A stretch of DNA of 64,000 bases, taken from assembly GCA_016715245.1 (NCBI GenBank), contig JADKAS010000006.1:62001-126000 (forward strand), given 5' to 3'. Position 1 is the stretch's first letter; the number at the start of each line of letters is the position of its first letter. Made by a program: the position numbers and the translations under genes. This document shows positions 27,580 to 38,555 of this stretch, piece after piece. A model generated the notes under the pieces. That model saw only the letters and a program-made list of their open reading frames with translations. It ran no database searches and had not been told where the DNA came from. This stretch comes from Saprospiraceae bacterium (GTDB taxonomy: Bacteria > Bacteroidota > Bacteroidia > Chitinophagales > Saprospiraceae).

Positions 27580-30138
27580 ATGTATTCCAAATTAGCTCAT
27601 TATTATCAATTATTTTCCCAAAAATACCCATGGGCTTTAAGGTTTATAGTTGTATTCTGGGCATTTATTGTTTTAGGCATAATGGCTATTTTATTGTTCA
27701 CCGATTTGCCCTCCTTCAAACAGCTGGAAAATCCGAAAAATGATCAGGCTTCTGTTATATACGACATTCACGGAGTGCCATTTGGAAGGTATTTTGTAGA
27801 AAACAGAGTTCCCGTGCCATTCGGCCAACTATCTCCGCACATTGTAAACGCAACGATTTTTACAGAAGATGACCGTTTTTTCAAACACAGCGGAATTGAT
27901 TTCAAGGCTGTTTTCAGGGTTGGTGTTAAAACCGTTTTACTAGGTCAAAAAAGTTCAGGTGGAGGAAGTACCATAAGCCAGCAACTGGCGAAATTGTTGT
28001 TTAAAAGACCCAATTTGTCAGAACATAATAAAATAGTTAAATTAGGACATCTCATTATCATAAAACTCAAAGAATGGGTTACAGCAGTGCGTCTTGAAAG
28101 AAATTTTACAAAAGAAGAGATATTGGCGATGTACCTCAATCAGTTTGAATTTATCAATGGAGCACATGGCATTTTTTCAGCATCGCAGATTTATTTCGGT
28201 AAAGATCAGAAAGATCTTCAGCTTCAAGAAGCAGCAACGCTGGTTGGCATGCTTCAAAACCCAAGTTTATATAATCCACGGAGATTCCCGAAAAGGTGTG
28301 AGGAAAGGCGGAACATCGTTTTGGAAATTATGTATAAAAACCAATATATAACCAAAAATAAAAAGGATAGCCTTGTTGCCATGCCACTGGATATGTCCTC
28401 TTTCAAAACTTCGACACAAAGTGAAGGTCCTGCACCTTATTTTCGGGCTGAACTGACCAAATTTATTAAGAATTTATTTGAAAAAGAAAACATCAGAAAA
28501 TCTGACGGTTCTGAATACAATATTTACACGGATGGTCTAAAAATTTATACTACCATTGATCTTACCTATCAAAAATATGCAGAAGAAGTGGTGTTGAATC
28601 ACATGAAATGGAACCAGCAAAGACTATTTAATACCTGGAAAAACAAAGATCCCTGGACATATGAAGCTGATGAATACCAGAAAAAACTAAGGTTAAAAAT
28701 GCTGGAAACCAAAAACAAGGGTTCTGAAAGATATTTAAAACTAAGGGAAAAACATCTTTCAGAAATTTTAAAAAAATGTGAGGATAATTTTGAAGGACTT
28801 TCATTTTCTGACAATGCTATCCAGTCCTTGGATTCCATACAAAATTTTGGAAAAAAAATGTCCAATCTTGAATTTTTTGAGAATTACAATCCAAATCTAC
28901 AAAAATCATACAACCGTTTTCTTCAGTCCTCGTACTGGCAAACGCTCAAAACCAAATACGACGAATTACAAAAAGTCTATAAAAAAGTATTTTCAACTCC
29001 TTTAAAAATGAAGGTATTCGACTATACTGAAAACTTCGAGAAAGAAGTGGAAATGACACCTTTTGATTCTGTAAGGTATCACGCCATGTTTTTGCAAACC
29101 GGAGTGTTGGGTATTGACCCTGTGTCAGGACATATAAAAGCCTGGGTTGGCGGAATCAACCACAAATATTTTAAATTCGATCACGTTACCATGCGTCGTT
29201 CTGTGGGCTCTACCATTAAACCAATGGTTTATACACAAGCTATGGCGGTTCAGGGTATTTCTCCTTGTCAAGAATTTGACGATATACAATACACTATTAA
29301 TCCAGGGGACGCCAACTTTGAGGTTAATATGGAATGGTCTCCTGCAAATGCCACTGAAAAATTTACACGCAATAAATACAACCTTTATCATGGGTTATTG
29401 TATTCAAAAAATTCGATTACTGTAAAACTTGTCAAAGAAATGGGAAGTGTCGCCCCGATTCGTAGTTTGTTGTCTTCCATGGGAATTCCTGTTGACTTAA
29501 GGCTTCCCAACGGGTCACTGTCAGTACCCAATCTACCTTCCATTTGCCTGGGAGCTGTTGATCTTACGCCATTGGAACTTACTGGCGCTTATACAACTTT
29601 TGCCAACAATGGTACTTTTTCCAAACCCATATTTATAACTAAGATTGAGGATAATAACGGCAAAATTATTTACACAGGTATCTCTGAAAAAAAACCTGCT
29701 ATCAATACCCTGTACAATGCCGTCATGGTTGATATGTTAAAAAACAATGTCAGCAATCGTTTTACTATGAATGTAGCATCCCCTTCCGGAGGAAAAACCG
29801 GCACCACCAATGATTATACGGATGCATGGTTTATGGGCATTACTCCCAATCTTGTTATTGGCGTATGGACTGGTGCTGATGACAAATGGGTTCGATTTTT
29901 ATCGCTGGATGATGGAGAAGGTTTTATAAACGCCAGGCCTATAGCTATAAAATTACTTCAGGCGCTTGAAAAAGACACTTCAGGTGTATATGATAAAAAA
30001 TCTTCTTTTCCTAAACCGCCGTCAGGTTTTGAGGAAATTATAAATTGTGAAAAGTTCAAACAAGTATCCGTATCAGGGGAGAACAAAAGAATTTTGAAAG
30101 AAAAATTAAAAAACGAAGAATTTGATGACGAGTTCTGA
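27580..30138 (+). CDS. Class A penicillin-binding protein 1A (transglycosylase/transpeptidase)
   Basis: This 852-residue bifunctional peptidoglycan synthase has a transmembrane helix at about residues 20-45. The GT51 glycosyltransferase domain shows TEDDRFFKHSGID with the catalytic Glu, GGGSTISQQLAKLLF, and LERNFTKEEILAMYLNQ. A long variable insertion follows. The transpeptidase domain shows the nucleophile motif SVGSTIKPMVY, SKNSITVKL for the SxN box and GGKTGTTNDYTDAWF for KTG. It polymerises and crosslinks cell wall on the outer face of the inner membrane. It directly follows trhO. Confidence 0.93.
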   Translation: MYSKLAHYYQLFSQKYPWALRFIVVFWAFIVLGIMAILLFTDLPSFKQLENPKNDQASVIYDIHGVPFGRYFVENRVPVPFGQLSPHIVNATIFTEDDRFFKHSGIDFKAVFRVGVKTVLLGQKSSGGGSTISQQLAKLLFKRPNLSEHNKIVKLGHLIIIKLKEWVTAVRLERNFTKEEILAMYLNQFEFINGAHGIFSASQIYFGKDQKDLQLQEAATLVGMLQNPSLYNPRRFPKRCEERRNIVLEIMYKNQYITKNKKDSLVAMPLDMSSFKTSTQSEGPAPYFRAELTKFIKNLFEKENIRKSDGSEYNIYTDGLKIYTTIDLTYQKYAEEVVLNHMKWNQQRLFNTWKNKDPWTYEADEYQKKLRLKMLETKNKGSERYLKLREKHLSEILKKCEDNFEGLSFSDNAIQSLDSIQNFGKKMSNLEFFENYNPNLQKSYNRFLQSSYWQTLKTKYDELQKVYKKVFSTPLKMKVFDYTENFEKEVEMTPFDSVRYHAMFLQTGVLGIDPVSGHIKAWVGGINHKYFKFDHVTMRRSVGSTIKPMVYTQAMAVQGISPCQEFDDIQYTINPGDANFEVNMEWSPANATEKFTRNKYNLYHGLLYSKNSITVKLVKEMGSVAPIRSLLSSMGIPVDLRLPNGSLSVPNLPSICLGAVDLTPLELTGAYTTFANNGTFSKPIFITKIEDNNGKIIYTGISEKKPAINTLYNAVMVDMLKNNVSNRFTMNVASPSGGKTGTTNDYTDAWFMGITPNLVIGVWTGADDKWVRFLSLDDGEGFINARPIAIKLLQALEKDTSGVYDKKSSFPKPPSGFEEIINCEKFKQVSVSGENKRILKEKLKNEEFDDEF

Positions 30139-30170
30139 CGTTACATCTTCATTGAAACAATAACAGCAAT

Positions 30171-31061
30171 ATGGCCACCATTCTACAGACAAAAAACCTT
30201 ACCAAAAGTTATGGCAAAACACTGGCACTCAACAATCTGACTATTACGATAGAACAAGGTCAGGTTGTTGGAATTTTAGGCCCTAACGGAAGTGGAAAAA
30301 CCACTACTTTGGGCATTATTCTGAACATTCTGAAGAAGGATTCAGGCAGCTTTGAATGGTTTGAAGGGGCTTATGGTCATCATTTCAACAGGAAAATAGG
30401 CGCAATTCTGGAGACACCAAATTTTTATCCCTATCTGAATGCGGTTGATAACCTTAATATTATTAAACATATCAAAAACTCGGAAAAGGATGATATTTAT
30501 GAATTGCTGAAACTTGTAGATTTGGCTGACCGAAGCACATCAAGATTCAACACCTACTCATTGGGAATGAAACAAAGACTGGCCATAGCCGGAACTTTAA
30601 TTGGCAATCCAGAAGTCCTGATATTTGACGAACCTACAAATGGTCTGGATCCTCAGGGTATTGCAGAAGTACGGAATATTCTGAAAAGAATTGCTCAATC
30701 CGGCAAAACCGTCATTATGGCTTCCCACATGCTGGATGAAGTAGAAAAAATATGCGATCAGGTAGCCATCATAAAAAAAGGAAAATTACTTGCCTTCGGA
30801 AAAATTGGTCAGATTATTCACGATGACAAGTTAATTGAAATAGACAGCGATGATCGGCAAAAATTGCAAGAGTGGCTTAACCATCAAACCTGGGTGAAGA
30901 GTTGGTTGCTGAGTAAAGACCACATAGAATTAACAACTTCCAAAGATCTTCCCCATTCCTTTGTCAATCAAAATGCATTTGAAAACGGAATCATTTTACA
31001 TCATCTTGTAATGAAGAAAAAAAGTCTCGAAGAAGAGTTTTTACACATTACAAAAAATTGA
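30171..31061 (+). CDS. ABC transporter ATP-binding protein
   Basis: The 296-residue ATPase has Walker A GPNGSGKTT, a Q-loop region near ETPNFYPYLNAV, the signature SLGMKQRLAIA, Walker B VLIFDEPTNGLDPQG and the H-loop in ASHMLDEVEK. The arrangement is that of ABC-2 type exporters (NatA/DrrA/GldA-like). About 80 residues extend past the nucleotide-binding domain. It is paired with the membrane protein at 31105. Substrate unknown. The similarity to GldA-type ATPases is not enough to call a gliding role. Confidence 0.88.
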   Translation: MATILQTKNLTKSYGKTLALNNLTITIEQGQVVGILGPNGSGKTTTLGIILNILKKDSGSFEWFEGAYGHHFNRKIGAILETPNFYPYLNAVDNLNIIKHIKNSEKDDIYELLKLVDLADRSTSRFNTYSLGMKQRLAIAGTLIGNPEVLIFDEPTNGLDPQGIAEVRNILKRIAQSGKTVIMASHMLDEVEKICDQVAIIKKGKLLAFGKIGQIIHDDKLIEIDSDDRQKLQEWLNHQTWVKSWLLSKDHIELTTSKDLPHSFVNQNAFENGIILHHLVMKKKSLEEEFLHITKN

Positions 31062-31104
31062 TTTGTTTACCGATATTACAATTTGAATTATTAAATAAAA
31101 ACAA

Positions 31105-31935
31105 ATGATTGATTTTTTTCGAAAATGGAAATATCTTGACTTTTTGGAATGGCAAAAGTTCAGTAAAAATACAGTCATTATTGTGTTATTACTTTTGTAC
31201 GTTCTTTTTTCTCCTTTTGTTATTTTTTTAGCGAAAGAAATCTTTGAAGGTGCACCGCCACCTTTCCCTAACGTAAACAGTTTTTTTGAATTTCCTTTAA
31301 TCTGGGAATATCAGGGATATGTCGGAAGTTGGTTTGTTTCCTTTAATCTGGGGTTTATTATTATTTATATTTTTACTTCTGAGGTATCCAATAAAACCCT
31401 CCGCCAAAACATTATAACAGGTCTTTCAAAAAAGGATTTTTTTCTTTCCAAAATCGCCACTATGATAAAACTAAGTATCATAGCAACCATCCTTTATTAT
31501 CTTTCTTCTATCATTATCGGAATATTTCATACACCGGGATCAGACATCAACCTCATTTTTGATAATAATTTTGCCGGATGTAAGTTTTTTGTTATGTGCA
31601 TGGGTTATATGAGTTTTGCTTTGTTTTTAGCCATCCTTTTTCGCAGGGGAATGCTGGCCATACTTGCATATTTTGCATATATACATCTGCTTGAAGTGAT
31701 TTTACGGCAAATACAATTGTATTTTATAAAAAGCAGGTCAATGATATTCTGGCCCATGAATACTTTTGAAGATTTATTTCCACTTCCATTTTACAGATTG
31801 CCTGATACCTGGCTGGAAGAATCATTAGGATTTAAACCGCTACAAACCACAGGAGAATCGATTCTTTTTTCTACAATATATACCTTTATTTTTATTGGAC
31901 TTTCATGGTATTTTTTCAGAAAAAGAGATGCGTAA
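31105..31935 (+). CDS. ABC-2 type transporter permease subunit
   Basis: The 276-residue protein has about six hydrophobic segments (for example TVIIVLLLLYVLFSPFVIFL, FNLGFIIIYIFTSEV and IYTFIFIGLSWYFF) and the cytosolic stretch EVSNKTLRQNIITGLSKKDFF, the coupling helix region typical of ABC-2 permeases in two-component exporters. It follows its ATPase by 43 bases. The transported substrate cannot be told. Confidence 0.8.
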   Translation: MIDFFRKWKYLDFLEWQKFSKNTVIIVLLLLYVLFSPFVIFLAKEIFEGAPPPFPNVNSFFEFPLIWEYQGYVGSWFVSFNLGFIIIYIFTSEVSNKTLRQNIITGLSKKDFFLSKIATMIKLSIIATILYYLSSIIIGIFHTPGSDINLIFDNNFAGCKFFVMCMGYMSFALFLAILFRRGMLAILAYFAYIHLLEVILRQIQLYFIKSRSMIFWPMNTFEDLFPLPFYRLPDTWLEESLGFKPLQTTGESILFSTIYTFIFIGLSWYFFRKRDA

Positions 31936-31942
31936 TTAGGCC

Positions 31943-32801
31943 ATGGATGAAATTTTTGACATCATATCAACTTTTGACCGAGCAAAAAGGCCGCTTTTGA
32001 AAAATATGTTTTATCGGTTTATTTTGTACCGGATGTAAAATTGGCGAAACTCTTATTGCGTATAGCCAACCAAATTTATAACGGTAAAACAATAGAGGAC
32101 ATAGTAAAAAACCACGGCAAACCATCCTTAAAAGATAAAAAAGCTATGGAAGAAATTTCCCTGAATTTTTTGTGTCAATATGAATTTGATGAAAAAAAAA
32201 CAATGAGAGCCAATTTAAATCTGGCGGGAATCAGGAAAAGAAATATTGAAAACTTGTACAAAGATACGCTTATTCAAATAGAAAACCTGGAGATTAAAGA
32301 ATTTGATCAATCCTCCGAGTACTTTTATTTCAGGTCACTTATTGAAAAAAAAATATTTTTGAACTTAAAACGGAAAATAAAAAAAAGAATACAAAAGTTA
32401 AAATTGCTTCAGAGCTAAATATGCAAAGAATTTCACAAAATGTGGATATTTTTTATCTTTTGGAAATTATGAAAAACTTTTTGTCTGAATTTACAGAAAA
32501 GTCTCCACCATCTAACAATGATATTGCTTCACCTGAAATGCAATTTTCACTGAAAGCAGCTCTCGTATATGAAAATATTGTTCCGATTCTTAAGATTTAC
32601 AGAATTCTTATAGAAGGAATCAACAATACAAATACAAATTTTATGTATTGGTCCGATTGGATAACACTTATTAAAAATATCAGTCATAGAATACCTCCCG
32701 GTGAAATAAATTTGCTAAAATCCTCATACAAGCAAATACAAAAAAACATAAACCTTACTCGTATTAATCAGGATTTACCGGAATTCCCAAATATCCTTTA
32801 A
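31943..32801 (+). CDS. Unrecognised protein, frame broken twice
   Basis: Three frames can be joined into one 286-residue protein by adding one A at 31984-31988 and one A at 32345-32353. This gives STFDRAKKAAFEKYVL, then FYFRSLIEKNIFELK and finally SELNMQRISQNVDIFYLLEI. The joined product is helical, rich in Lys, Ile and Asn, without signal peptide or membrane segment. It resembles in pattern a helical-repeat family I recall from Saprospirales, which is usually longer, so this copy may also be truncated at the 3' end. Function unknown. It starts seven bases after the ABC permease and converges on the DUF5689 gene. Confidence 0.5.
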
Positions 32802-32804
32802 ATT

Positions 32805-34229
32805 CTACTCTACATCAATAAGTGATCGCAACTGTAATTGGATGGTATTAAATTTTCCTACAATCGCAGTAACTTTTACTTTTCCTGTCTTTATAGGTGC
32901 ACTTGAAAATGTAGATTGTGTCCGAGTAAATACTTGTACACTTCCTGAATTATCTTCAATAGTAACTCCTTGCGTGCCGTAGGTTGTTCCGCCTTTAAAT
33001 TCAGCATCCACTATTTTAATTAAAGTAGATTCATGAGCATTGGATTCTAATTGATTTATTTTCAACACTTTTGGTTGTGGAAGAGTGCCGGGACCTATAA
33101 TGACCAGATTACCCAAAGGTATATTACTAACCTGAAGTAAACCATTAAATTCGCTCATGCTCAATCCTGTCAGATTCACCCGCACCTCGGTACCCAAAGG
33201 TGTATTGGGTACAGATCCAAATCTGCAAACAATTCCTGCATCACCATCCTGAACCACTATATTTTGATTCTGAATATTTCCCTGTGTGTAATCAGAAATG
33301 ACCACACCTTTAAGATAGGTTCCGGCAGGAATAACATTGATACCATTTTCATAATTGTCTCTTAATTCACGTATACTGATTTGATTGCCTTCCCTTTCAC
33401 CACAGCGTTTATTGGTAAAAATAACATCCGTGGTATCTCGGATAAATATTTGTTTTGTATTGCCAAACACTGTGTAAATACCAATGATACTTCCGTTATT
33501 GCGGGGTACGACTGCACCTGCAAAAGTAGCATATCCGCTGTTTCTCAATGTAATCTGTCCTTGCTCACAATCTACAAGTGTATGATTTAATGTTAATGGA
33601 TTTAAGGGATTATTGATGGCATACGTAGTAGTAGGCGAAGCATCCCTAAACTCTATATCATCAAGTTGAATGAGTGTGTTTAAAGCGGCATTTCCTAATT
33701 GCGATATTTTAGTCTTAACCGGCTCGACAACTATCCCGGTTGCGCCTTTCAACAAAACTTTTTGCATTAAAACCCCTGGGATTCCTTGTAACCTTAATCG
33801 ACCATCATCATTATACGTTCCGTAATTTAAAAGAGGTAATCCTGCATTATCTGCAATATAGAGGTCTTTTAAATGTATAAATACTCTTCTTCCCACGGGA
33901 TAATGTGCATGAATTTCCGTCTCTTCAATGGAGATACCTATTCCAAGAGCACTGTTTTCGTCCTTAACATGGATTGTTTTATAAAAATTACCTGATTTAT
34001 CATCTGCTATCACAACTGCTTTCACATATTTATCCAGATCAAGTTTAACTGCTTGTCCAAGCACCAATTTATCTAAAACTTCCTGCAAGGAAACTATATT
34101 TTCAGCACTGATATTTGGTTCCTGGATAGCCGGTGGATTATCAAATTCTCCTTTCAGGCAGGACTGGATATGAATAATAAACAGAGTTGCTACACTAAGG
34201 AATAATAATTTTCTAAATAAAAACTTCAT
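32805..34229 (-). CDS. DUF5689 lipoprotein
   Basis: The 474-residue protein has a lipoprotein signal (FLSVATLFIIHIQSC). Two OB-fold-like halves follow, each reading a strand such as YVKAVVIADDKSGNFYKTIHVKD or YLKGVVISDYTQGNIQNQNIVVQD, as in DUF5689 proteins of Bacteroidota, with a third beta-rich stretch at the end (VQVFTRTQSTFSSAPIKTGK). OB folds often bind nucleic acid or oligosaccharide. It lies 48 bases downstream of the TonB receptor in the same direction, with a secreted nuclease divergent beyond. Inference: a surface lipoprotein helping bind or pass nucleic-acid fragments to the receptor. Confidence 0.8.
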   Translation of the reverse strand: MKFLFRKLLFLSVATLFIIHIQSCLKGEFDNPPAIQEPNISAENIVSLQEVLDKLVLGQAVKLDLDKYVKAVVIADDKSGNFYKTIHVKDENSALGIGISIEETEIHAHYPVGRRVFIHLKDLYIADNAGLPLLNYGTYNDDGRLRLQGIPGVLMQKVLLKGATGIVVEPVKTKISQLGNAALNTLIQLDDIEFRDASPTTTYAINNPLNPLTLNHTLVDCEQGQITLRNSGYATFAGAVVPRNNGSIIGIYTVFGNTKQIFIRDTTDVIFTNKRCGEREGNQISIRELRDNYENGINVIPAGTYLKGVVISDYTQGNIQNQNIVVQDGDAGIVCRFGSVPNTPLGTEVRVNLTGLSMSEFNGLLQVSNIPLGNLVIIGPGTLPQPKVLKINQLESNAHESTLIKIVDAEFKGGTTYGTQGVTIEDNSGSVQVFTRTQSTFSSAPIKTGKVKVTAIVGKFNTIQLQLRSLIDVE

Positions 34230-34277
34230 ATAACTATTTTTTATCTTTTTTCTAATGTAATGATTAAATAAAAACTG

Positions 34278-37035
34278 CTAAAATATATAACTCAGTGATA
34301 CCACGTAGTTGGTTCCGAATGCGTAAAAATATCTTGATGGAAATAAATCAACATCTTTTTCGACAAAATCATACCTTAATTGTTCAAAACCTCCAGTTCT
34401 GATATCTTTATTATTGAGTACATTGGATATATTGGCATTAAATCGGATAAAATCACGGTTTTAGTCTCCACGATTTAAATATGCCGACATCAAGGGTTAC
34501 ACCTCCGGGTAATTTTTCCTGGCCAACAATGGTACGGTAAAGTTCTGCGTTGTTGACAGGATCCACGAGATCAACACCTTCACTTGTTCTTCGATCAGGA
34601 TTGGGATCCAAATATGTATCTGCAAAAGCATTCACATTTAAATCAACCCTCCAATAATCTTTTAAAAATATATCTAAACCAACAACAGCTGCTTTCTGTG
34701 GCAAACCTCCAACGAAATAATTTTCAAGAAATACTTCTCTATTTTTCACAAGAACTTCTGAAGAATTATCTCTGTTAATGGTCACCAATGGTCTTGAAGT
34801 ATAAAAATATTCTCCCACATTTCCCATAACCATAAACGTGAACATAGGACTGATCTGATATTCCACTCCCATTTCAACTCCGGCGTGGAGTTTGTCTATG
34901 CCCGTCATGGCATAATTAACAAAGGTGGTAAGGTCATCATGGTAAAAAACATCGTTGGAAATCTGATTTTTGAAGGTTGAATAATAAGCAGACACCCTAC
35001 CCTTTAATCTTGAATACCTTAATTCATAGGAAATATCTGCGGAAAAAATTTCCTCATTTTCAAGACCTTCTACCACCGCATCTTTAATCCGTGGTGATAA
35101 ATAAGCTTGTCTGGAAAAAGGAGCCCTTGTTTTTTGTGTGGCCCTGACAGAAAGGTAGTTATTTCCATCTATTTTTAATGTTGCCCCACCTTTTACCCCA
35201 TAATTCAGAAAAGAATGGACTTCACTTTTTCCAAAGGAATTGTCCGGAAATCTTCCGTTTTTAGTAAACCCTTCTCTGAAAAAGGAAGTATGGCTTAACT
35301 GAACTGCCACAAAGTAGTCCACTCTTTTAGTCTGAATTTGTCCCTGCAACCAGGCTGATGCTTTGGTAAGATTTATGTCATAATCATGTCCCAAACGGTC
35401 TCCTTCCTTAACAATTCTGTTCGGTCGGTTCAAATCATTTTGTAAGGCCTCAGGATTGTCAGGAAAATCTTGTGTTGAAAAACGATCAAGGTCAATATAA
35501 AATTCAGCACCGAGAAGGTCCTCAATTTCCCGGTAATTATGTGTTATATCGTTAATATATTGTACACCTCCATTAATGGTAAATTTTCTGTTGGGGACAA
35601 ATGTAAATATGGAATTTAACGTCTTTTTTTCACTGTCAAAATGTTCCTGCTCCAAAATGTAAGCTGCAAACTTCCCCGATACTGTATTTCCGGGTATACC
35701 ATTTGCATTCTGAAATGAATAAAACCGCGTACTGTTGGCGTCGTAAAGCTGGTCCCAGTTGATCTGGCGTGTATTTACATCGTTTACAAACTGGTTGGTC
35801 AACAAATCCTTGTAAAAAGGGTCACTTTTGTAATAGCTTGGTAATTTTCTGTAATAATCAGGTCTCGGGTCCGGCGCATCATACCAATCCAGACGGGTTG
35901 AACCAAAAGTACCAAATTGATATCCTACAGTTGTTGACAATTTAAACTTCCTGTTGATACTAAAATCATGCCTGATCATAGCTACCGGTTGATTGGTAAT
36001 ATATTCCCTTGAATTCCTTACCTCCCCGTTTTGGTACCCCCAGTTAGGATTATAAAAATTATCATTTAAAATATCATACATTTCCTGCACAGCGCCACTA
36101 GACCTTCCTCTTCGCAAAGGAGCCCCGAAAAACAAAGCATTCAACAAATGTTTATTACCAATTTTTTTATCTACAGAAACAAAATAACTCGCTCCCAACA
36201 TATTGGTTCCCTTTATATAACCGGTTTCTCCATACCGAATTGAACCGGAAAAACTAAAAGCCCAGCCATTCTTCTGCATTCCGGTTGATTGGGTATACAT
36301 TACCCTGTGCTGATAGGTTCGGTTTGAAGCCGTATATACAGCTTTTTTTTGTTTTCTTTGGTCAGACGCTCTAAGGTCTATCATTCTAATTCCTCCTATC
36401 CCTCCAAATCCAAATTCATTTGCCTGAAGGTTCATAATATCCGTTTGCACCCTGAAAACATCATTTAATCCAGCCCACGCATTCCATAATATCCTGCCAT
36501 CATCAAGGTCGTTCATGGGCATACCATTGATCATAAGATCGGAATCTTCATTGGTATAACCTCTCATTCTGAATCTGGCAAAAGAAAGATTGAAAGCAGC
36601 AGCATTGCCGATTATATCCTGGCTCGCATTTAACAACCCCGAATAATTGTCATTTTCACTTTCATTGCCTGCAAGATCAGAAAAATCTATAATACTCAAA
36701 TCATTGGATTTGGACACATCTACACTGGTTTTTACGGTGATTGTTCCAAGATTTGTATCTGCATTATTTATATCAGCCATTCCTACCTCAACCACTTTAC
36801 CATTGATAAAAGCCTTGACCTTGTAGTTGCCCTTTTCCAAATCAACAAATCTGAAATTACCGCCGGCATTGGTAATTACTTCTTTGTTATTATTCTCAAG
36901 GAAAACTTTTACACCGATAATTGGAGAATTGTTTTCTTCACTTAACAATTGTCCGGACAGGCTTTGTCCTTTAAGGAGACCAACATTTGTCAAAAATATC
37001 AACAAAAAAAATAAACGGTTAAAACGTTGAAACAT
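34278..37035 (-). CDS. TonB-dependent outer-membrane receptor with carboxypeptidase-like domain, frameshifted near the C-terminus
   Basis: The joined protein has 918 residues. It has a signal peptide (FLLIFLTNVGLLKGQ), a carboxypeptidase regulatory-like domain at about residues 24-105 (GNFRFVDLEKGNYKVKAF), and a plug domain with FARFRMRGYTNEDSDLMING and GFGGIGGIRMIDLR. A long beta-barrel follows. The main frame stops after SWRLKP at 34453. Removing one T from the run of four at 34459-34462 continues it as RDFIRFNANISNVLNNKD and ends RYFYAFGTNYVVSLSYIF, the expected final barrel strand with terminal Phe at 34278. Upstream of DUF5689 and divergent from a nuclease. Ligand unknown. Confidence 0.88.
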
Positions 37036-37173
37036 GTGCGGCTATTAAAATGAGGTGTAAAAGTATTTAATATTTTTAAATTGTCCATTTAATAATCATT
37101 AATTATATATATATTATTTATTAAATTATGAAGGTTGATGAAAGATGGATACGATTCGTTACATATTTTATTT

Positions 37174-37181
37174 TACATTTG
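37174..37181 (+). promoter_or_regulatory. Candidate -7 element of the secreted nuclease gene
   Basis: TACATTTG is an exact TAnnTTTG match 15 bases before the ATG at 37196, implying a leader of only a few bases. It supports that ATG over the longer upstream frame beginning at 37145. Confidence 0.45.
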
Positions 37182-37195
37182 CGGAAAATTGTGTC

Positions 37196-38233
37196 ATGCA
37201 AAAAATACACTTTAGCCTTTTGTTATTTCTTTTTGCTGCGATAAATACGCTTTCCTCTCAAAAAGTCAAGGTGGCTGCTATAGGTTTTTACAACGTAGAA
37301 AATTTATTCGATACGGTTGATGATACCCTAATAGACGACAAAGAATTTCTTCCGGATGGTGCCAGGGCATGGACAGAGGAAAAATACAATGAAAAAAGTG
37401 CCAACATGGCCTATGTCTTATCTCAGATTGGAACAGAACTAAGTCCTGTTGGGGTCTCGGTATTGGGTCTTGCAGAAATAGAAAATAGAAAAGTGGTGGA
37501 AGACCTGGTAAAACAGCCCTCACTCGCTTCAAGGAATTATCAGATTATCCATTTTGATTCTCCCGACAAAAGAGGTGTGGATGTGGGACTGATATACAAT
37601 CCGTCTCATTTTGTACCACTGGAACAAAAACCCATTCCTCTTGTCCAGTTTGAAAATGGTGAACGAAGATATACCCGTGACATCCTTTATGTAAAAGGGA
37701 TTCTTGACAATACAGACACCATATATATCCTGGTAAATCACTGGCCATCCAGAAGTGGCGGCGAACTTCAGACGGCACCTTACCGGAATCACGGCGCTAA
37801 AGTATGCCGAAGTGTTTATGATTCCTTGCTGTTGGTACATGACCATGTAAATATGTTTATTATGGGAGACCTGAATGACAATCCATCTGATGAAAGTATA
37901 ACTTCTTATCTCAGCGCCAGTTCAAAAATGAAAAAAGTGCAAGAAAATGATTTGTACAATCCATTTAATGAAATGTTTAGACGCGGACTGGGTTCCAATG
38001 CATACAGAGACACATGGAGTCTTTTTGATCAGATTATTATTTCAGAAGACATCATCCACAATGAAAAAGGATATACCTTTTATAAAGCGAATATTTTTAA
38101 TAAAGATTTCCTGTCCACTCCTTCCGGAAAATACAAGTGATATCCTTACCGCACCTTTGATTTTGACAATTATCAGGGCGGTTACAGCGATCATTTTCCA
38201 ACATATGTATATCTTGTAAAAAAAATGGAATGA
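37196..38233 (+). CDS. Secreted endonuclease/exonuclease/phosphatase-family nuclease with in-frame stop at 38138
   Basis: The product has a signal peptide (MQKIHFSLLLFLFAAINTLSSQ) and a DNase I-like fold: GFYNVENLFDTVDD, the catalytic Glu in GLAEIENRKVVEDL, DKRGVDVGLIYNP, NHWPSRSGG and MGDLNDNPSDES. An in-frame TGA at 38138-38140 ends the frame after GKYK, at 314 residues. Reading through it gives YPYRTFDFDN and GGYSDHFPTYVYLVKKME to a TGA at 38231, 345 residues in all. The SDH motif carries the family's last catalytic Asp and His, so the short form should be inactive. The usual residue at the stop is Gly (GGA would be one base away). It is divergent from the TonB receptor. Confidence 0.82.
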
Positions 38234-38555
38234 AAATTTAAAACTTGAAGAATTAATTTTATATTTTTTTAACAAATTTGTTATCCGCCCCGACATTTTG
38301 ATTTAGAAATGCATGTTAATTTTTTTATCTCAAAAGTTTTAATTAATTTTGATTACCACTTTACTGAAATTTTATTTTGAAAGTAATCAGGTATGAATTT
38401 TATCTTTTCGTATAAATTTAAAAAATAATACAAACAAAAATATCAGTGTTTTTTGTCACGAATTTTCAAATCAATCATTATACTCTTGGGCAGCCTGAAT
38501 TTATGTCAAAACATATTTTCAGATTACTATTTTCTAATCTTTAACTAATTACATT
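38234..38555 (+). other. AT-rich intergenic region upstream of the T9SS cargo gene
   Basis: This 322-base gap holds no credible open frame. TAATTTTG (38344-38351) is an exact -7 match with a T-rich -33 position (38321-38324), about 205 bases before the next start. TACTCTTG near 38480 is a one-mismatch candidate closer to the gene. I see no terminator for the nuclease gene and no clear RNA structure. Confidence 0.35.

Noticed and set aside
37196..38233. Genetic code change with UGA read as an amino acid
   Set aside because: Many intact genes in the window end in TGA, including some with overlapping starts, so UGA is a normal stop here.
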